Assembly: GCA_905250125.1 (NCBI GenBank)
Contig: CAJNOL010000720.1
Coordinates: 1-64,000, forward strand
From: Rotaria sordida
Lineage: Eukaryota; Rotifera; Eurotatoria; Philodinida; Philodinidae
Direction: 5' to 3'
DNA: 64,000 nucleotides
Shown here: positions 10,672 through 23,272 of the stretch, one piece after another
Layout: the number at the start of each line of letters is the position of its first letter
How positions within the stretch are numbered: position 1 is the first letter of the stretch
Notes under the pieces: generated by a model
The model's database searches: none
Told to the model about the DNA's origin: nothing
What the model saw: the letters and a program-made list of their open reading frames with translations, nothing else
Translations under genes and position numbers: made by a program

Positions 10672-12273
10672 TGAATAATATGTAAAGTATTTGTGTCTGA
10701 CAAATTCAAGATGTCAACTAGTATCAAATAAACAACAATTCTTGTATAAATTTTATTATATACTATCATTGTTATGAAAAACCAACAGATGAATACGAAA
10801 GGTTATTATCTAAAGAAAAAGTTGGATATTATCATTGACAAGTAGATAACGTTGACTTGTCTGTTATTTTGTTCTACCTGGATTGTTAATAAATGATAAA
10901 AGATAATTATTTGTCTCTTATATTTCGCAAAATTTAGAAGTTTTTTTTTTTTATTATTCCATCGACAATGATAAAATATGTTTTCTTCTATTTGTTAAGT
11001 TATATCATGAAAAATAATAACATTAAAAGTCCTGATGAAAAAAAGAAATAGATCTCTACGAAACTGTTAAGGTAACGGTATGCGGAATCTCTCGAGTGCT
11101 AAACCACATCAACACGTTCTTTATTAAATTATAAGAAATTATTTTTTTTTACATGCAAAGTACAAAAAAAAATAGAATAATCAGAAAAACTAGTGAAAAT
11201 GTATTTCTTTTTTTGACTGTTCACCCCGTATAAAAGTTATTTATCTTTTAATCTTTTTTAATTCAGTCGACGATGCAAAATTCTTTTTGTTTTTGTTAGG
11301 AGAGATTACATAAAAGATCTCACAAAAACATAAAAATATTTTTCAAATATTTTTTTGTAATGATAAAGAAATATAAAATGGCTCTTTTTTTCCAATCTTC
11401 ATACCTTTCAATGGTAATTATCTCTCTTAGGCACATCATTTGAATATGATCAATAAATAAAACGAAAGAATTTGCACCAGCACTTATAATTATTATATTA
11501 AGTGAAATTTATTTCTTTAAATATCATTTCATTCAGCATTGGACAAAAATACAGATGCTGTATTGTTTATGAATGCAATAAATATACCTCTGTAAGTGAA
11601 TAGTTCATTCAAGAGAATAAAATCTTCGAAAATATGTAAAATTATCGAACAATAAATCATGAAATCAAGCTGATACTTATTGTTAATAGTAAAAAAAAGT
11701 ACTGAAACTTTCAAGTGTAATCGATTTTATCTTTAGGCACAATTAGTTTTGCGAGAAAACGAGAAGATCTCTTGGTATGTCTTGACGAAATGTATTTGTA
11801 AATATTGCAAAATGAAAAAGAAAGCCAATCATTCGTAATTGCTCTATCTTTTTAACACAAATAATGCTCGTCGTTCAAATTTGCTTGGAGTCTGGATAGA
11901 AATGTTGGTGAGGATGTCGACCTCATACCCATATATCCACAAGTTTACTCAGTGCCGCAACAACAAACCGAGGCCCGTCATTTCTTATATATATAGATCA
12001 ACAATGATGAAATTATTTGAGGGTGTGTGAGTATGGATTTGAGCCTTCTCTTCACTTTCACCCATCTTCATATCGATACCCTCAAATATCAGGCTAAATA
12101 TGCATGCGCAGATTTCTAAAACAAAAAGCTCTGTGCACTACTTCTTTCAACATTGTAAAGCATTTTTAATATGGACTCGCACTTTTATTGTAATCACAGA
12201 GACTTTCAATGAAAGAGGACGAGAAGACAAAGATAAGTAGCAATCGATCCAAGACTGATTTTCGTGACGAACA
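10672..12273. other. non-coding AT-rich stretch
   Basis: No gene was recognised apart from the small inverted-repeat element at 12015-12087 described separately. Short frames here have no family resemblance or splice context. Confidence 0.5.
12015..12087. repeat. tiny MITE-like element with 10-bp perfect inverted ends
   Basis: It begins ATTTGAGGGT and ends ACCCTCAAAT, an exact inverted pair, with GTGTGTGAGTATGG and TTTCACCCATC inside. The GAGGGTGTG start recurs near 5130, and GGGTGTG stretches near 2434 and 18340, so a small dispersed family is plausible. Confidence 0.45.
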
Positions 12274-12645
12274 TTAACGCGGAAGAATGATATAGATTTT
12301 TGAATTACGGGCACCCCGAATTTGGATCGAAGCACCTGTATAATAATTATTGTCCAAGCCAGCTTCATGAAGGCTAATTGAGATCTTACGACGAATGAGT
12401 GCTTTACAAGAATCGCCTGTTGTAAGATCAATTAACGTGGCATCACATTGAACAGGATAGCTCTCACGACATGTATCGATTTTTAGGTGAAATTTGTGTT
12501 TAGCGCAGCCTCCACTATAGCGAATATTCATGTCAATCGTTTTGGTCTTGGCATTGTAACTTCCACCTTGGATGTATGGCATGTTCTGTGCTAACACTAT
12601 TGCAAAACAGCATAGAACAATAACAGCAGTGAACACTATTTTCAT
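12274..12645 (-). CDS. small secreted cysteine-containing protein
   Basis: An intronless 123-residue frame begins with a clear signal peptide (about residues 1-19, cleavage near VLAQ). The mature domain shows YSGGCAKHKFHLKIDTC, then ESYPVQC, then DSCKALI, then GLDNNYYTGASIQIRG. This ordered four-cysteine pattern looks like a compact extracellular beta domain, and I have a faint recollection of similar 'GGC..H.F.L....C..S.P.QC' proteins of unknown function in other animals. There is no membrane anchor. Both small secreted genes of this window (this and 2862-3275) are intronless and on the minus strand, but share no obvious sequence. Function unknown. Confidence 0.68.
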   Translation of the reverse strand: MKIVFTAVIVLCCFAIVLAQNMPYIQGGSYNAKTKTIDMNIRYSGGCAKHKFHLKIDTCRESYPVQCDATLIDLTTGDSCKALIRRKISISLHEAGLDNNYYTGASIQIRGARNSKIYIILPR

Positions 12646-13598
12646 GATAAACGCTCCTTGTAACTAAGAAATAATGGGTTCAATTGATGGACCTCTGAAA
12701 TAATTAAAGGTACAACAAATGATGAAGAAGAAGAAGAAGAAGAAGAAGCAATGAAGATAAGTATCAGGATTAGAAATACTCTCTTCTGCCTCTCTGTAGT
12801 GTCAAAAATCGGCAAAGATCCGGTTTTAGGGAGACAGAATCTAAACACATGATGAAATTATGAATTCTAGCTTACTTATTAATGAAAGGAAAGCGAGATG
12901 AATAATTGATTGGTTCATCTACTTTGATCAACGAAGATATAGTCAAAAGAGATGACGCTAGTTCATGATCGATGACATAGACATTCTTCAAGAACCATTG
13001 AGATATGTTTAGATTTTCATAAAAGTAAATTACGCAACGGACGTGAGTCGATATAGCCATGTTTCGACCCACGACACTTTGACTTTAAGAAGATCAAATT
13101 CGAAGTAGATATATTGATGGTGTTCTCAAAAACCATCCTTGTCTTCTATCTTAACTACAGAATAGAAGATACCGTTACCGACCAATTAAAAGAGGACCTT
13201 TCCTTATCCCTAGATTCGCTCGAACAACAGGATCTTTTATTTGTATAATAATAGAGAATATCATTAGTAATATATTCAATTTTTCGTATTATTGAAATAA
13301 TTCATATTAATAATATTTTTATGACCAATAAATCTAACTTCTATGGGTAATAAGGATAAACATCTTAAACAATGAACTGAACAAATACGAATAGAAACTT
13401 AGCAACTCATTCGATAGTATCGACTAAGACATCGAATAATTAAAACAATATCTAATAATAATTCAAAAGGATTAGCTCGTATTTATCATCAAATTATATA
13501 TCGATAAAAATCAATATTTGAGTAATACATTATTTTATTAAAAAACAATTACTTAAGATTAATTTACGTTATTTATTTATTAAATAAACTTTCATTAT
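12646..13598. other. non-coding stretch
   Basis: No supported gene. A (GAA)n run at about 12724-12748 sits just upstream of the secreted-protein gene. A minus-strand frame at 12872-13072 was considered and rejected. Confidence 0.45.
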
Positions 13599-14010
13599 GT
13601 GTTATATGAAGAAGAAAATTTTGATGGAACTTTGAAATATTATCAATGTGATCTGAACTATGATAAACAATCTAAACTACCGAATCAAATGCAAACTGCA
13701 ACTGCATATAATAATAGTGGACTAATTTGCATTTATCAAGAAAAAATCGAAAATTATAACAAGCAGTTGAAAATTATTCATAAACATCTTTCATCTTGTC
13801 ATCCGTTATGAAGTAATACGTATACGAATACTGATGCAGCATATCAGACATTCGAGAATACTTTTTACTTGTGAAAACCCATTAGAAGTTTATCAGAAAT
13901 ATCTTTCTACTAATCATCCTTTATTGACATCAATTCAATATAACATATCAACGTCATATGATGGTCTGCGTCAGTATAAAAAAAGCTGTTAAATATACCG
14001 AAATGGCAGT
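13599..14010 (+). pseudogene. decayed TPR (kinesin-light-chain-like) gene
   Basis: Three pieces resemble the repeated TPRs typical of the large bdelloid kinesin-light-chain-like family. At 13599-13811 is FDGTLKYYQCDL..., then TAYNNSGLICIYQEKIENYN and SSCHPL, the equivalents of 'AxSYNNIGxVY' and 'LPPNHPxL'. After a stop and a frame change, about 13880-13965 reads NPLEVYQKYLSTNHPLLTSI. At 13966-14010 comes DGLRQYKKAVKYTEMA, with another frame change in an A-run. The stops and shifts, and the absence of flanking exons, mark it as a relic. It would have been a protein-interaction scaffold; no function now. A further frame at 14013-14228 has no TPR resemblance. Confidence 0.55.
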
Positions 14011-14229
14011 CAATGTTGCACATCATTTATTTGATTTTCTACTTGATTTATTTCTGTAATTTAAATAGTCATTGTCTTACGCATATTGCTCTACAATGTC
14101 TTGATCTTCTTAATCCTCATTCAAAGCAATTTGTACCATATCGAGAAAGTATTTTGAAAGATGAAATAGATTATTTTGAACTTCGAATATTAACACCATG
14201 CGTTGAAATTCAAAATATTTCTCGTTAAA

Positions 14230-16768
14230 AATTCGCAGCACATGTATCCTTATATTAGTATACAATTGACTTCCTCACTTTTTTTTTAGTTGTTTACTAT
14301 TTTGATTAACAATATATTATTCATAAGCTTCTATCTAAACTGAAAATAAGAAACTTTAGTATCAAATTAAGTTTTTGATTACAGTCATTCATCTTATTAC
14401 ATCGCAGAATCATTTTGTTTGAATTATCATTCTCTTTGATATGCAGACTAACATATATTCAAATAAATAAACACACTATGATTGCAATTGTTCTAGACAA
14501 TAATACAAATCTTGTTTATTAGATTTTTTAATGGAGTTTTTTTCGAAATCAATTATCGATTATGAATAAGAATAGTTTGTTTTATAGAAATAATGATAGC
14601 TACTATCACCATAAAGATGTGTAGGCTGATACGTCGGTAATGAAAACTATCAAGTAGAAGTTGATCCTTTTTTTTGGAAGATTTTATAATTGACATTGTA
14701 TTATTGTAATAATAGAATACGATAGAATAATAATGGGGACTAGATAAACACAAGAAATATAATTCAAAATATTTATTCATTTTTGTAAAGATGATAGAGA
14801 CTTAGCTATGTAGAGAAATATATTAGCGAGTCATAAATATCATGTGATACCGCATGTTTGTGTGCACTACTTTTGAATTAAACTAACTGATCGAATATAG
14901 GTGTTCTTTCTTTCGTAGTTAATCGATGAAAGCTCAAGTGCCGGTTGCTCATCTATCGTGTTACCGTTGATAGTGATAGTTTTTTGCATTATAGGTAGAT
15001 CTCAAGATCTTTTTATATCAGTGTAATGCTGTGAAATAGTAAAAGATTAGAGTATCTTGCCTCCTTTGTCAATGGAAAGAAAACAAGATATTTCTATTTA
15101 TTTTAAGTATTCGGATACAATTATAACAGTATCTGCAATGTATGAGTTACTATTCGTTCAACGATATACTATCACTATTTTTCGATTAAACAGTCACTAA
15201 TTTGTTCAATTACATACTTTCAATATATCCGCTTAATCTATATAATTATTATGACATACTCATGCACATGAATAAGTTACGCAACTATTTCCGGACTCAT
15301 CGTAATAAATAATTACTATAGAGTTTATATTTAGAACAGTGAAGCAATCTTTAGAAAAAAATCAAGATTTATTTTAGACCCTTGCACGTTACATATTACT
15401 GAAGCTGAAACTTGCTTTGTTTGCACAATTATTAATAGTATCGGATTCAATGAAAGTACGACTGTATCTATCTAAGAAAAAGACAAGATCGTTTTACAGC
15501 TTTTAAATATCAGTAAATACCACGCGATACAGATAAAAGAACTTCATGTTCAAAGTATTTGCGATTATTAATGACAGTCATATCAATTGACTTGCAAGCA
15601 TTTTCTCCTTTCTGATCATTCTTAATGTGTATATTCATTCATTGCTTGATTATTTATTTTAATAAAATATGATGTCATACATTTTTTCATATTACTTCCA
15701 GTAAACCAGAAGTAGATTATTGATCAGAGAGCAATTTTCAGTGTACTACACTAGAATACCAGTTATAGAATAGACTATTATTTATTTATGGAATGACTGC
15801 CGACATAGAGTATATTGTGTCGAACAGTCTACCAACAGTTTATTGGCAATTTTTTTGTTTGATTTGAGTCATATGAGATCTTATGCAATATAATTCATCA
15901 TCATCAGTTTTACAATAATTAATTGTTCAATTCACGATAGCATAAATCACATTTACTTATTAACAATTACTATTTTCACGAACTATTCTAGATTATTTAA
16001 TAATAACTCAGAAAATCGTATTTCTTACCCAAAAAAGAAAATTCATATTTACAAATCTCTTCAATTCCCTACTTATTTTGGTCATGTGAAGTAGAAAAAA
16101 AAAAAGAATCACAAGAGAATAATTGTGTCGACATGCACACTACAATTTTTTTTTTCATCTCGTCATTCCACTCATAACCAGCAGGGAGATAAGAAAAAAA
16201 AAGCGAGAATGTGTCATTCTCTGGTTATGTGGTGAAAGGGAAAAGAAAAAAAAAAGAAGATGACAATGTCAATACATTATGATGTAAAATGATTCGGTCA
16301 AAATGTTTAATCAGAACGACTATATATGATATATTTAGCTATTTTTTTTTATTTTGTTAAACGTTCTAGATATTTTTTTTAAGTACAAAGTGGTTTAAAC
16401 AATCATTACAGATAACTCGAATGTTAATGTTAATATAAATATTATTAAGATTTTCAACAAAAGTAATCAGTTTCTTCTCAGTGAATTTCTCTGATTTTTA
16501 AGTCAAGTTAGACAATGTTGATTTTTATATCATTGGCAGAAAAAACAACAATGTTCTCTTTTTAAAGTATCTAAATGTAAAGTTAATGATAAGATGAAGT
16601 ACTTTTAATATATTATAGACGTCATGAAGCCAGGATGATCACAATGTGAATCCTTTTGTGAATGTAAATATTCAAAAATTTTTATTTTTCTATAATATTT
16701 AATTATATGAGAATAACATTTTTAGTTATGCTGTGCTTGTTTAGAACTATAACAACAACAATAAAAAA
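14230..16768. other. intergenic stretch, one possible Ig-domain relic
   Basis: Mostly non-coding. On the plus strand at about 15371-15475, after an acceptor-like ttttag, the frame LDPCTLHITEAETCFVCTII then NSIGFNESTTVSI resembles the last strands of an immunoglobulin domain (L.I...E...Y.C...N..G......V) and ends at a stop. It is too short to call. The poly-A/poly-T rich region at 16090-16260 lies upstream of the desaturase. Confidence 0.35.
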
Positions 16769-18109
16769 TTGTTGTGGTTTTCTTTATTATTTCTTATCAT
16801 GAATCTTGTCTCGTCCTATTTTTTTTCGTATGTAATTGCATTTACCATCTTGTCCTTGTTTCAGATCGTTTACACATCATCAGAATCTAATTTTATGGCT
16901 CCGAATAGTGAAATAGACCGTCACATTTGCACATCAACAAATTCAATAGAATCAACAATTAATATAACTGATCGTTTATATTTATTTATTAATGAACAAT
17001 GGTATGATCTTACTCATTGGCAATATATACATCCAGGTGGTTCAGAAATTCTTCAAAATTTAAATAGACAAGATGCTACAGATATATTCTATTCTCTTCA
17101 TAGTAAAGAAGCTATTAAAAAACTTTCTTATTTAAAACCATGTTCATCTCTTCATATTCAATTTATGTTACCAATTATTGAATCAACTAATCTTACATTA
17201 TCATTTCGAAAATTACGTGAAAATTTAATTCATAATGGATATTTTAATCGATCAATATTTTGGGAATTATTCTATTATTTATCTGTTTATATTTTATGTT
17301 TATTTGGTACATTTTGTCATTTTTATTGGAATTATCATTTTCTAGCTATTATTATTATTGGATTTGGTATGCAACAAGCTGGATGGATTGAACATGATTA
17401 TATACATGGACGAAATATATGGATGCGATGGTTTGGTCGAATATTAAGTGGTTCTATTAATGGTTTTAGTTTAACTTGGTGGTCACATAAACATAATACA
17501 CATCATATTTATATGAATAATATTGGTATTGATACTGATCCAATATTTCATTTATTTTTTCCTTCAAAAAAAGATAAAAATATATGGTTTCGATCTTATC
17601 GACATTGGTATTTTATACCTGTATATTCATTATTATATTTAAGTTGGCGATGGCAATCATTTCAATATTCATTTAATACATTGAAATATTTTGAACTTAT
17701 TTTAATGTTATTAAATTATATCTGGCTTTATATACTTGGTTGGCAAGTAGCATTTGGTTCAATTCTTATTGGTAGTTTACTTGTTTCTTGTATTATCACA
17801 ACAATACATCAAAGTAAAAAAATATTAATTGATTCACATTATTCATTTGTTGAAAAACAATTTTTAACAACACGTAATGTTTATTGTAATAATTTTTTTA
17901 TGGAATGGTTATGGGGTGGAATGCAATATCAACTTGAACATCATCTATTTCCAATAATGCCAAAATATAATTATGCAAAAATAAGACCTATTCTTCAAAA
18001 ATGGACAAAAGAAAATGGTATTCATTATCGATGTGAAAATGTTTGGTCAATTTGGTATCGAAATTATCTTAGATTAAAATATTTTACAAATCAAATAAAA
18101 AATACTTAA
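16769..18109 (+). CDS. front-end fatty-acid desaturase with cytochrome b5 domain
   Basis: The frame encodes 446 residues without a required intron. A cytochrome b5 domain at about 70-125 has the haem-binding HPGG at 88-91. The desaturase part has all three histidine boxes: HDYIH (209-213), HNTHH (242-246) and QLEHH (388-392). Glutamine in the third box marks front-end enzymes, which insert a double bond between an existing one and the carboxyl end (delta-5, delta-6 or delta-8 acyl-lipid or sphingolipid type). Hydrophobic segments around 163-200 and 290-345 fit an ER membrane protein using electrons from cytochrome b5. The first 42 residues are hydrophobic and odd for this family. The ATG at 16895 (residue 43) is a good alternative start, and a possible 5' intron (gtatgtaatt to tttcag, 16830-16864) could alter the N-terminus. 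Activity looks intact; regiochemistry cannot be read from the sequence. Confidence 0.88.
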   Translation: MLWFSLLFLIMNLVSSYFFSYVIAFTILSLFQIVYTSSESNFMAPNSEIDRHICTSTNSIESTINITDRLYLFINEQWYDLTHWQYIHPGGSEILQNLNRQDATDIFYSLHSKEAIKKLSYLKPCSSLHIQFMLPIIESTNLTLSFRKLRENLIHNGYFNRSIFWELFYYLSVYILCLFGTFCHFYWNYHFLAIIIIGFGMQQAGWIEHDYIHGRNIWMRWFGRILSGSINGFSLTWWSHKHNTHHIYMNNIGIDTDPIFHLFFPSKKDKNIWFRSYRHWYFIPVYSLLYLSWRWQSFQYSFNTLKYFELILMLLNYIWLYILGWQVAFGSILIGSLLVSCIITTIHQSKKILIDSHYSFVEKQFLTTRNVYCNNFFMEWLWGGMQYQLEHHLFPIMPKYNYAKIRPILQKWTKENGIHYRCENVWSIWYRNYLRLKYFTNQIKNT

Positions 18110-19061
18110 GATTTAGTATCGACAAGAAAAAACAAAACTGATCGATTGACTTTTTCTGATATTGTTCTTGTCAATTAACAAAAATTGTTTAGTTTTAATT
18201 ATATATACAGATAAATTTCATTGCTTAAACAGTCATTATAATTATTTATTCTTCTTTATTTTCTAGTGTTTTTAGAAATTATTATTCGTGACTAATGAGA
18301 AATATATTTATAGTTGAAGTGTTTAATGAATTTATACAGGGTGGTGGATATGGGTGTGCTTGAAAAGATGAGAAGACCTTGACATTCTATCAAAATCTTG
18401 ATACTTCTCAATTGATTTTACACGATTCTAACATTCATTAGAGCAATCAAAAGAACATTTTTATACGTCGGATAATTAAAAATTAAGTGACAAATTTATA
18501 TCAATACTAAGACATTCAATAATGATTAAAATCGTAGAGTTTAAAGATAAATCATTAATTGTTTCTTATCAAAGATATGAATCTATTTGACCTACTGATA
18601 GATTATTAAAAACATAAATGAGCATGCATGTAGAAATGTCAGTTCATTTGTCGACGGCTTTAGTCAATAAGAATTTGAAGAATGAATTTGCGTGTTTTTC
18701 ATCATGCGATCTATTTTCAGTAGCATATTTTATAAATCACAAAAATAATCAACAAAAAAAAGACAAAGAAAATGGAATATAGCATTTAATTGATGGAAGT
18801 AAGTTTTTGAAAAAAAAAGAAATTTAACACATAATATATAGCACCGCATGAATAAACATGATATGTGTACTATTAGTAGAAATTATATGTCGCAATTAAT
18901 TATATATATATTCAGTGTGATTATGCGCTCGTCTAGATACTCCTTTCTTTCACTTTGTATATCAGCGTCTTTTCAACTAGATCAATACACAATTAATTTC
19001 TCTTTGTTAATGATTAATGAGCACTGCATTGACTACAAACTTTTAAATTATTGATCTCTAT
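18110..19061. other. non-coding stretch
   Basis: 3' flank of the desaturase and of the convergent minus-strand gene. A GGGTGGTGGATATGGGTGTG stretch at about 18339 recalls the G-rich blocks at 2430 and 12015. No gene seen. Confidence 0.45.
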
Positions 19062-20807
19062 TTAATCATAGATTATTACTTCTCTTGGATGGAATACACG
19101 ATAAACACGATAGGTTCTACGAGGAATAATAAAGATGTCCCGTGAATGAGACAGATATGACCGATCACAATCCAGATCAGTACACAGCTCTATATGGTAC
19201 AATTCAACAATGCCCTCGTTCGTGTACATGTAGTCAATATCATCAGGTTGACTAAAAACAAAAGAATAGATTGCTATAATAGAACTGACTATTGAAACAA
19301 ACCTGCAATATAATCGATAAATGCAATAGCCAAATGCGAATGCTACGAGAATACTCACACCACCACATGAAATTCCAATTGCCAACCATTTGGTAGAAGC
19401 TGTTAACATAAATAAATAGGATCAGATTTTATCATGATAATAGAGAGGCATATGAACAAACAATTTTCTGTTGAAGTTGGAGAAGTTATTGAATCAATTG
19501 TAATACAAGCTTCACCTGGACATGCACATAGACTCGTTTGTGTGACATAGAATTTGAAACAATATTGAGATGATTGTGCGTTTTGACTGGAACGAAAAAA
19601 ATATTCATATTATATGTTTCTTTGATTATTAGTTGGTTTCTATACCTATCGAAAGCCATTGCACATAGAAGTTGATAGCCAATTTGAGAATCGGTCGGTG
19701 TCCATGAGAGATTAGCATAATAGGTAGTTATGTTTAGTTGAATGACGTTTCCTCGTGTCATTCCAAGAAAAGCGAATATAGTAATATCAATAATAGTCAC
19801 ATTTGAACCACAATTATTTATAGCAATTAATTGCGATGAGAATGTTTGACCGGTTATGGCTACTATACAAGACTCTTTAGGAGGTATTCCAATAATTGTA
19901 GGTGGATTAGAACATAACGATTGTTCTACTACTTGTACAAGAAACTGAACAGGTACCGAACTAAGAGGAGTTGTACTTGTTGAATTGATGAAATCTTCGA
20001 CCTATTTATGAAAGAATTTTGTTTTTTCGATATAAAATACTGCTTACTAACCATAAGTGTCACAGCATACCAATTGCCAACAGTTTGACCCGTTATCAGA
20101 ATAGTACAATTAGGATCGATTGTAGTGTTTGACGGTAATGAACCGGGTGGACATACACCACCACATTCATTCACTCCATTCGATGCAGTAGACCATCGAC
20201 AGCGAGTGACGTCTCCGTCATCATCAACTACAGGCACATAAATAACTGTTGTTTGATTGACAGGAATTAGGATGGGAGACATCATTGTAGCTACCGGTGC
20301 ACTGTTATACAGGTTATTATCAGATCTTCGATTGACAGTTATACGTACAGAGATGGACCAATCGGCGATCATCGCCGTTGCCAGTGGACGCCAAGCATTT
20401 TGTTGAAAAGCAGCTGAAAAATCGTCATCTTCTTGCAAAGTCACAATGTCTGAACGTTGTCCAACAGTCGTTCCGACAGGTGCTGAAATATCCATGCAGT
20501 AAGGTCTAACACTAGGTGCTACATAGCCAGTTGAACTAGCTCCACAGTTACTGATACAGACGAGTTGTTGGGTTGTAAGATACGAATAAAATCCAACAGG
20601 AATTAATTGAATGCTAGTAATCATAGCTGTGGTACATGTTATCAATGAATATGTCCATGAATAAGTTTGAGTAATAGTAATATCTACAGATGTTCCTGTA
20701 GCTGATGCATTTACTGGACGCCATGAAATAGTACCGCCGAGAAAATGGGATCCGTTTATGTTACCAATGATACAAAATAATAAAACGAGAAGAACGATAG
20801 ATCTCAT
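19062..20807 (-). CDS. type I membrane protein with large extracellular domain
   Basis: Five exons fit in phase: 20807-20052, 20001-19646, 19586-19462, 19399-19303 and 19251-19062, with introns of 50, 59, 62 and 51 bp, giving 507 residues. A signal peptide (1-19) is followed by SHFLGGTISWRPVN, a start seen in uncharacterised animal surface proteins of the 'HFxGGTISW' type. The ectodomain (about 20-412) is rich in Ser/Thr, has paired cysteines and many N-glycosylation sites (NAS, NQT, NTT, NCT), and includes DDDGDVTRCRWS, suggestive of a calcium-binding turn. One membrane segment lies at about 416-442. A cytoplasmic tail of about 65 residues is rich in tyrosine and arginine. Likely a surface receptor or adhesion protein; ligand unknown. 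The exon model is strong, the function is not established. Confidence 0.82.
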
Positions 20808-22200
20808 TGTTAGGCATAAGCTGTTTTGTTAAAAGCAATCAAGTAATAATCAGAATAGCAAAAAAAACACGCTTACATGCATAATAAAAGGTTTGCCATG
20901 ATGTTAACATTTTCATTTGTACGAGATCAATTAATGGCACAAAACAAACAAACGAATGATTCTTTCGTGTTAGAGTTAATAGCTTGCGAAATTCAAAATG
21001 TATTTACCCATTACTATCGAAAATGATCACGATCAAAGAATTGATCTCTTCTGATCTCCGACATTTTTTGAGCGTGTGAAACTCAGAAATAACTGATTTT
21101 TAGCTACATGCCAGAAAACTAACCATATTAAAGAGGCGTACTTCAGATGCTTCTCTAGAAATACGAACTATCGAATTGTTGAGATGCATATATTTCATAG
21201 ATTTTGTCATTGTAAATATGTTCGAAAAAAAAACAACGCACAAAATGGCGTATGTAATAGACATTTCAATCAGTATGTACATTTTTTTTTGTGAAGAGAA
21301 GCAAAACAAAATTTAGATGGAAGCCTACACATAGCACAACATTGACGTATTATTTGACTAATATCAGTATAAAAAAAAACAAATTGTACATGATTTTTTT
21401 CATACTAATATAGAGCACAAAATCTACAGTGAGTACGAACAATTAAAGTAGTGAAATAAATATGTTGAGAAAACAAAAACAACCATACAAATACTATATG
21501 GTTCTATATCAGACAATTTTTCACTTTTTCGGAACTAACTTACTAAAGATATTGTGAACATTGATTCTACAACGAGCCTGAGCTGGATGTGGGTCTATAT
21601 GTGCATTCTTCATCTACAACCACACCATTAAAAGACTTGCTTTTCTTTTTGGTATGACGAAGATTTGAAATCATTGCTTTAGTCGCCATTTTCAATGAGA
21701 TAAATCCAATCGCCTAATGTTTAGGATTTGAACATAGCTCAACCCAATCTTTAGTTTGAGATATAAAAATTGAAAATCAACATTTTGCTTCAACCGATTT
21801 CTGTCAAGAAAAAAAGTGAAAATTTCTTATGTCAACATATTTTTATAAAAATTCAAAGCTACGAAATGTTATTAAACTGTACCAAATTTAATAGTACCGT
21901 TCAACAGTTATACACTAGTTTCATTTTATTGCACTCCGATATATATACTACAATGGAACAAAATCGAAATTGATGATACTGTCAGAGCCAATATAGCTGA
22001 AAAAGAGTTTTGTGCTGCTTTGAATTTACATTGGAGTTCGTATTTTTCGCCTTTTTTTTCCTAGGTTACAGCGGTTCTATTATGGACGGTCTTTTTAAGT
22101 ACCAAGCATGAAATAAAATTTCTCGTACTTACTGTTCTAGCATCTGTCAAATTTGTTTGAAATGAAATCGTGGCTTTCAGTACAACAAATCCATGAAACT
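20808..22200. other. non-coding stretch upstream of the membrane-protein gene
   Basis: No gene recognised. Short frames at 21100-21309 and 21770-21973 have no splice context or family resemblance. A G-rich then C-rich pair (gatgtgggtc ... caaccacacc) occurs at about 21587-21628. Confidence 0.45.
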
Positions 22201-22206
22201 AAGAAA

Positions 22207-22890
22207 GTGTATCCATTGAGAAAGACTTTAAAAGCATTCTATCCAGTAGAAGCCTCGATGAATATCAATCTCTTAGCTGCTCTCATTTTGATTTAGAAAA
22301 ACAAAAGTTTCAAACTTTTTCGTTTCTAGAGTCTCTCCTAATAATAGATAATATCACACCATCCTTCACCTTTGTTATGTTTGCGAGAATGATCAGTTTT
22401 TTGAGAGAAACTAGAATATGAAGTAGAATCCATCAAGGGTATCACGTCTGTTTCTTATCTGATCGATTGCTTGCCATTTTCAATAATTTAATAACACCGT
22501 AGCAGTATCGGATTTAAGAAAAACTGTCAGACAGTCGCTCTTTCATTTTTGAAATTTTCAAAATTGTTCACACTAAACTCGATCGAAAGATGAGCTCATA
22601 CTACTCTGGATAGCTTTAAAAACGAATTTTGACGTATTTTGATCTTCCCTTCTAAAAGTGCCCTATTCCACTAAAATCTTAGATATGCTCTCTCAAAAAA
22701 CTGATTGTTCTTGCAAACATGACATAGGTGAAGGATGATATGATATTATCAATTATTAGGAGAGATCCTAGAAACGAAAATGTTTGAAACTTTTGTTTTT
22801 CTAAATCAAAATGAGGACAACTAAGAAATTGATATTCATCAAGGTTTCCATTGGATAGAATGCTTTTAAAGTCTTTCTCAGTGAGTACAC
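22207..22890. repeat. foldback element with about 200-bp inverted arms
   Basis: The left arm (about 22207-22408) and right arm (about 22684-22890) are inverted copies with scattered mismatches, separated by about 275 bp. The frame on the minus strand of the right arm is matched by a broken version on the plus strand of the left arm, so it is repeat sequence and not a gene. Confidence 0.8.
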
Positions 22891-23272
22891 TCAAATATGT
22901 TCTCTCATAAGTCTCAAAGTAAGAACTCTTACTTTCATCTCTTTTTATTGAACGTCTTTAATAAATACTCAGTTTCATAATAAAATCCAAAATGTCTTAG
23001 TTAAAACTTCTGGAAGCGACTCCAATACAATTTTTCGTAGATATATCTATCTTTAAACATCACGTATTTGAATAATTATTATATATATATATTTGTTGTC
23101 AATAAATAAAAAAGAAACGTTGACAATATTATTTATATACAACAGATACCATAATATACGAAGACACACACACACACATTAAACACCGAGACCATTGTAA
23201 AACAAAAAAAAAAAGAAGATATATTTCTTTATACACATCACTGTGACTTGATGAGAATTTTATATGTAAGTG

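Noticed and set aside
12872-13072. 66-residue minus-strand frame
   Set aside because: Some residues look protein-like but there is no splice context, family or signal sequence.
14013-14228. 71-residue frame after the TPR relic
   Set aside because: No TPR pattern and no connection in frame; kept only as flanking sequence.
22679-22894. 71-residue minus-strand frame
   Set aside because: It is one arm of the inverted repeat at 22207-22890; the other arm encodes the same sequence with stops.
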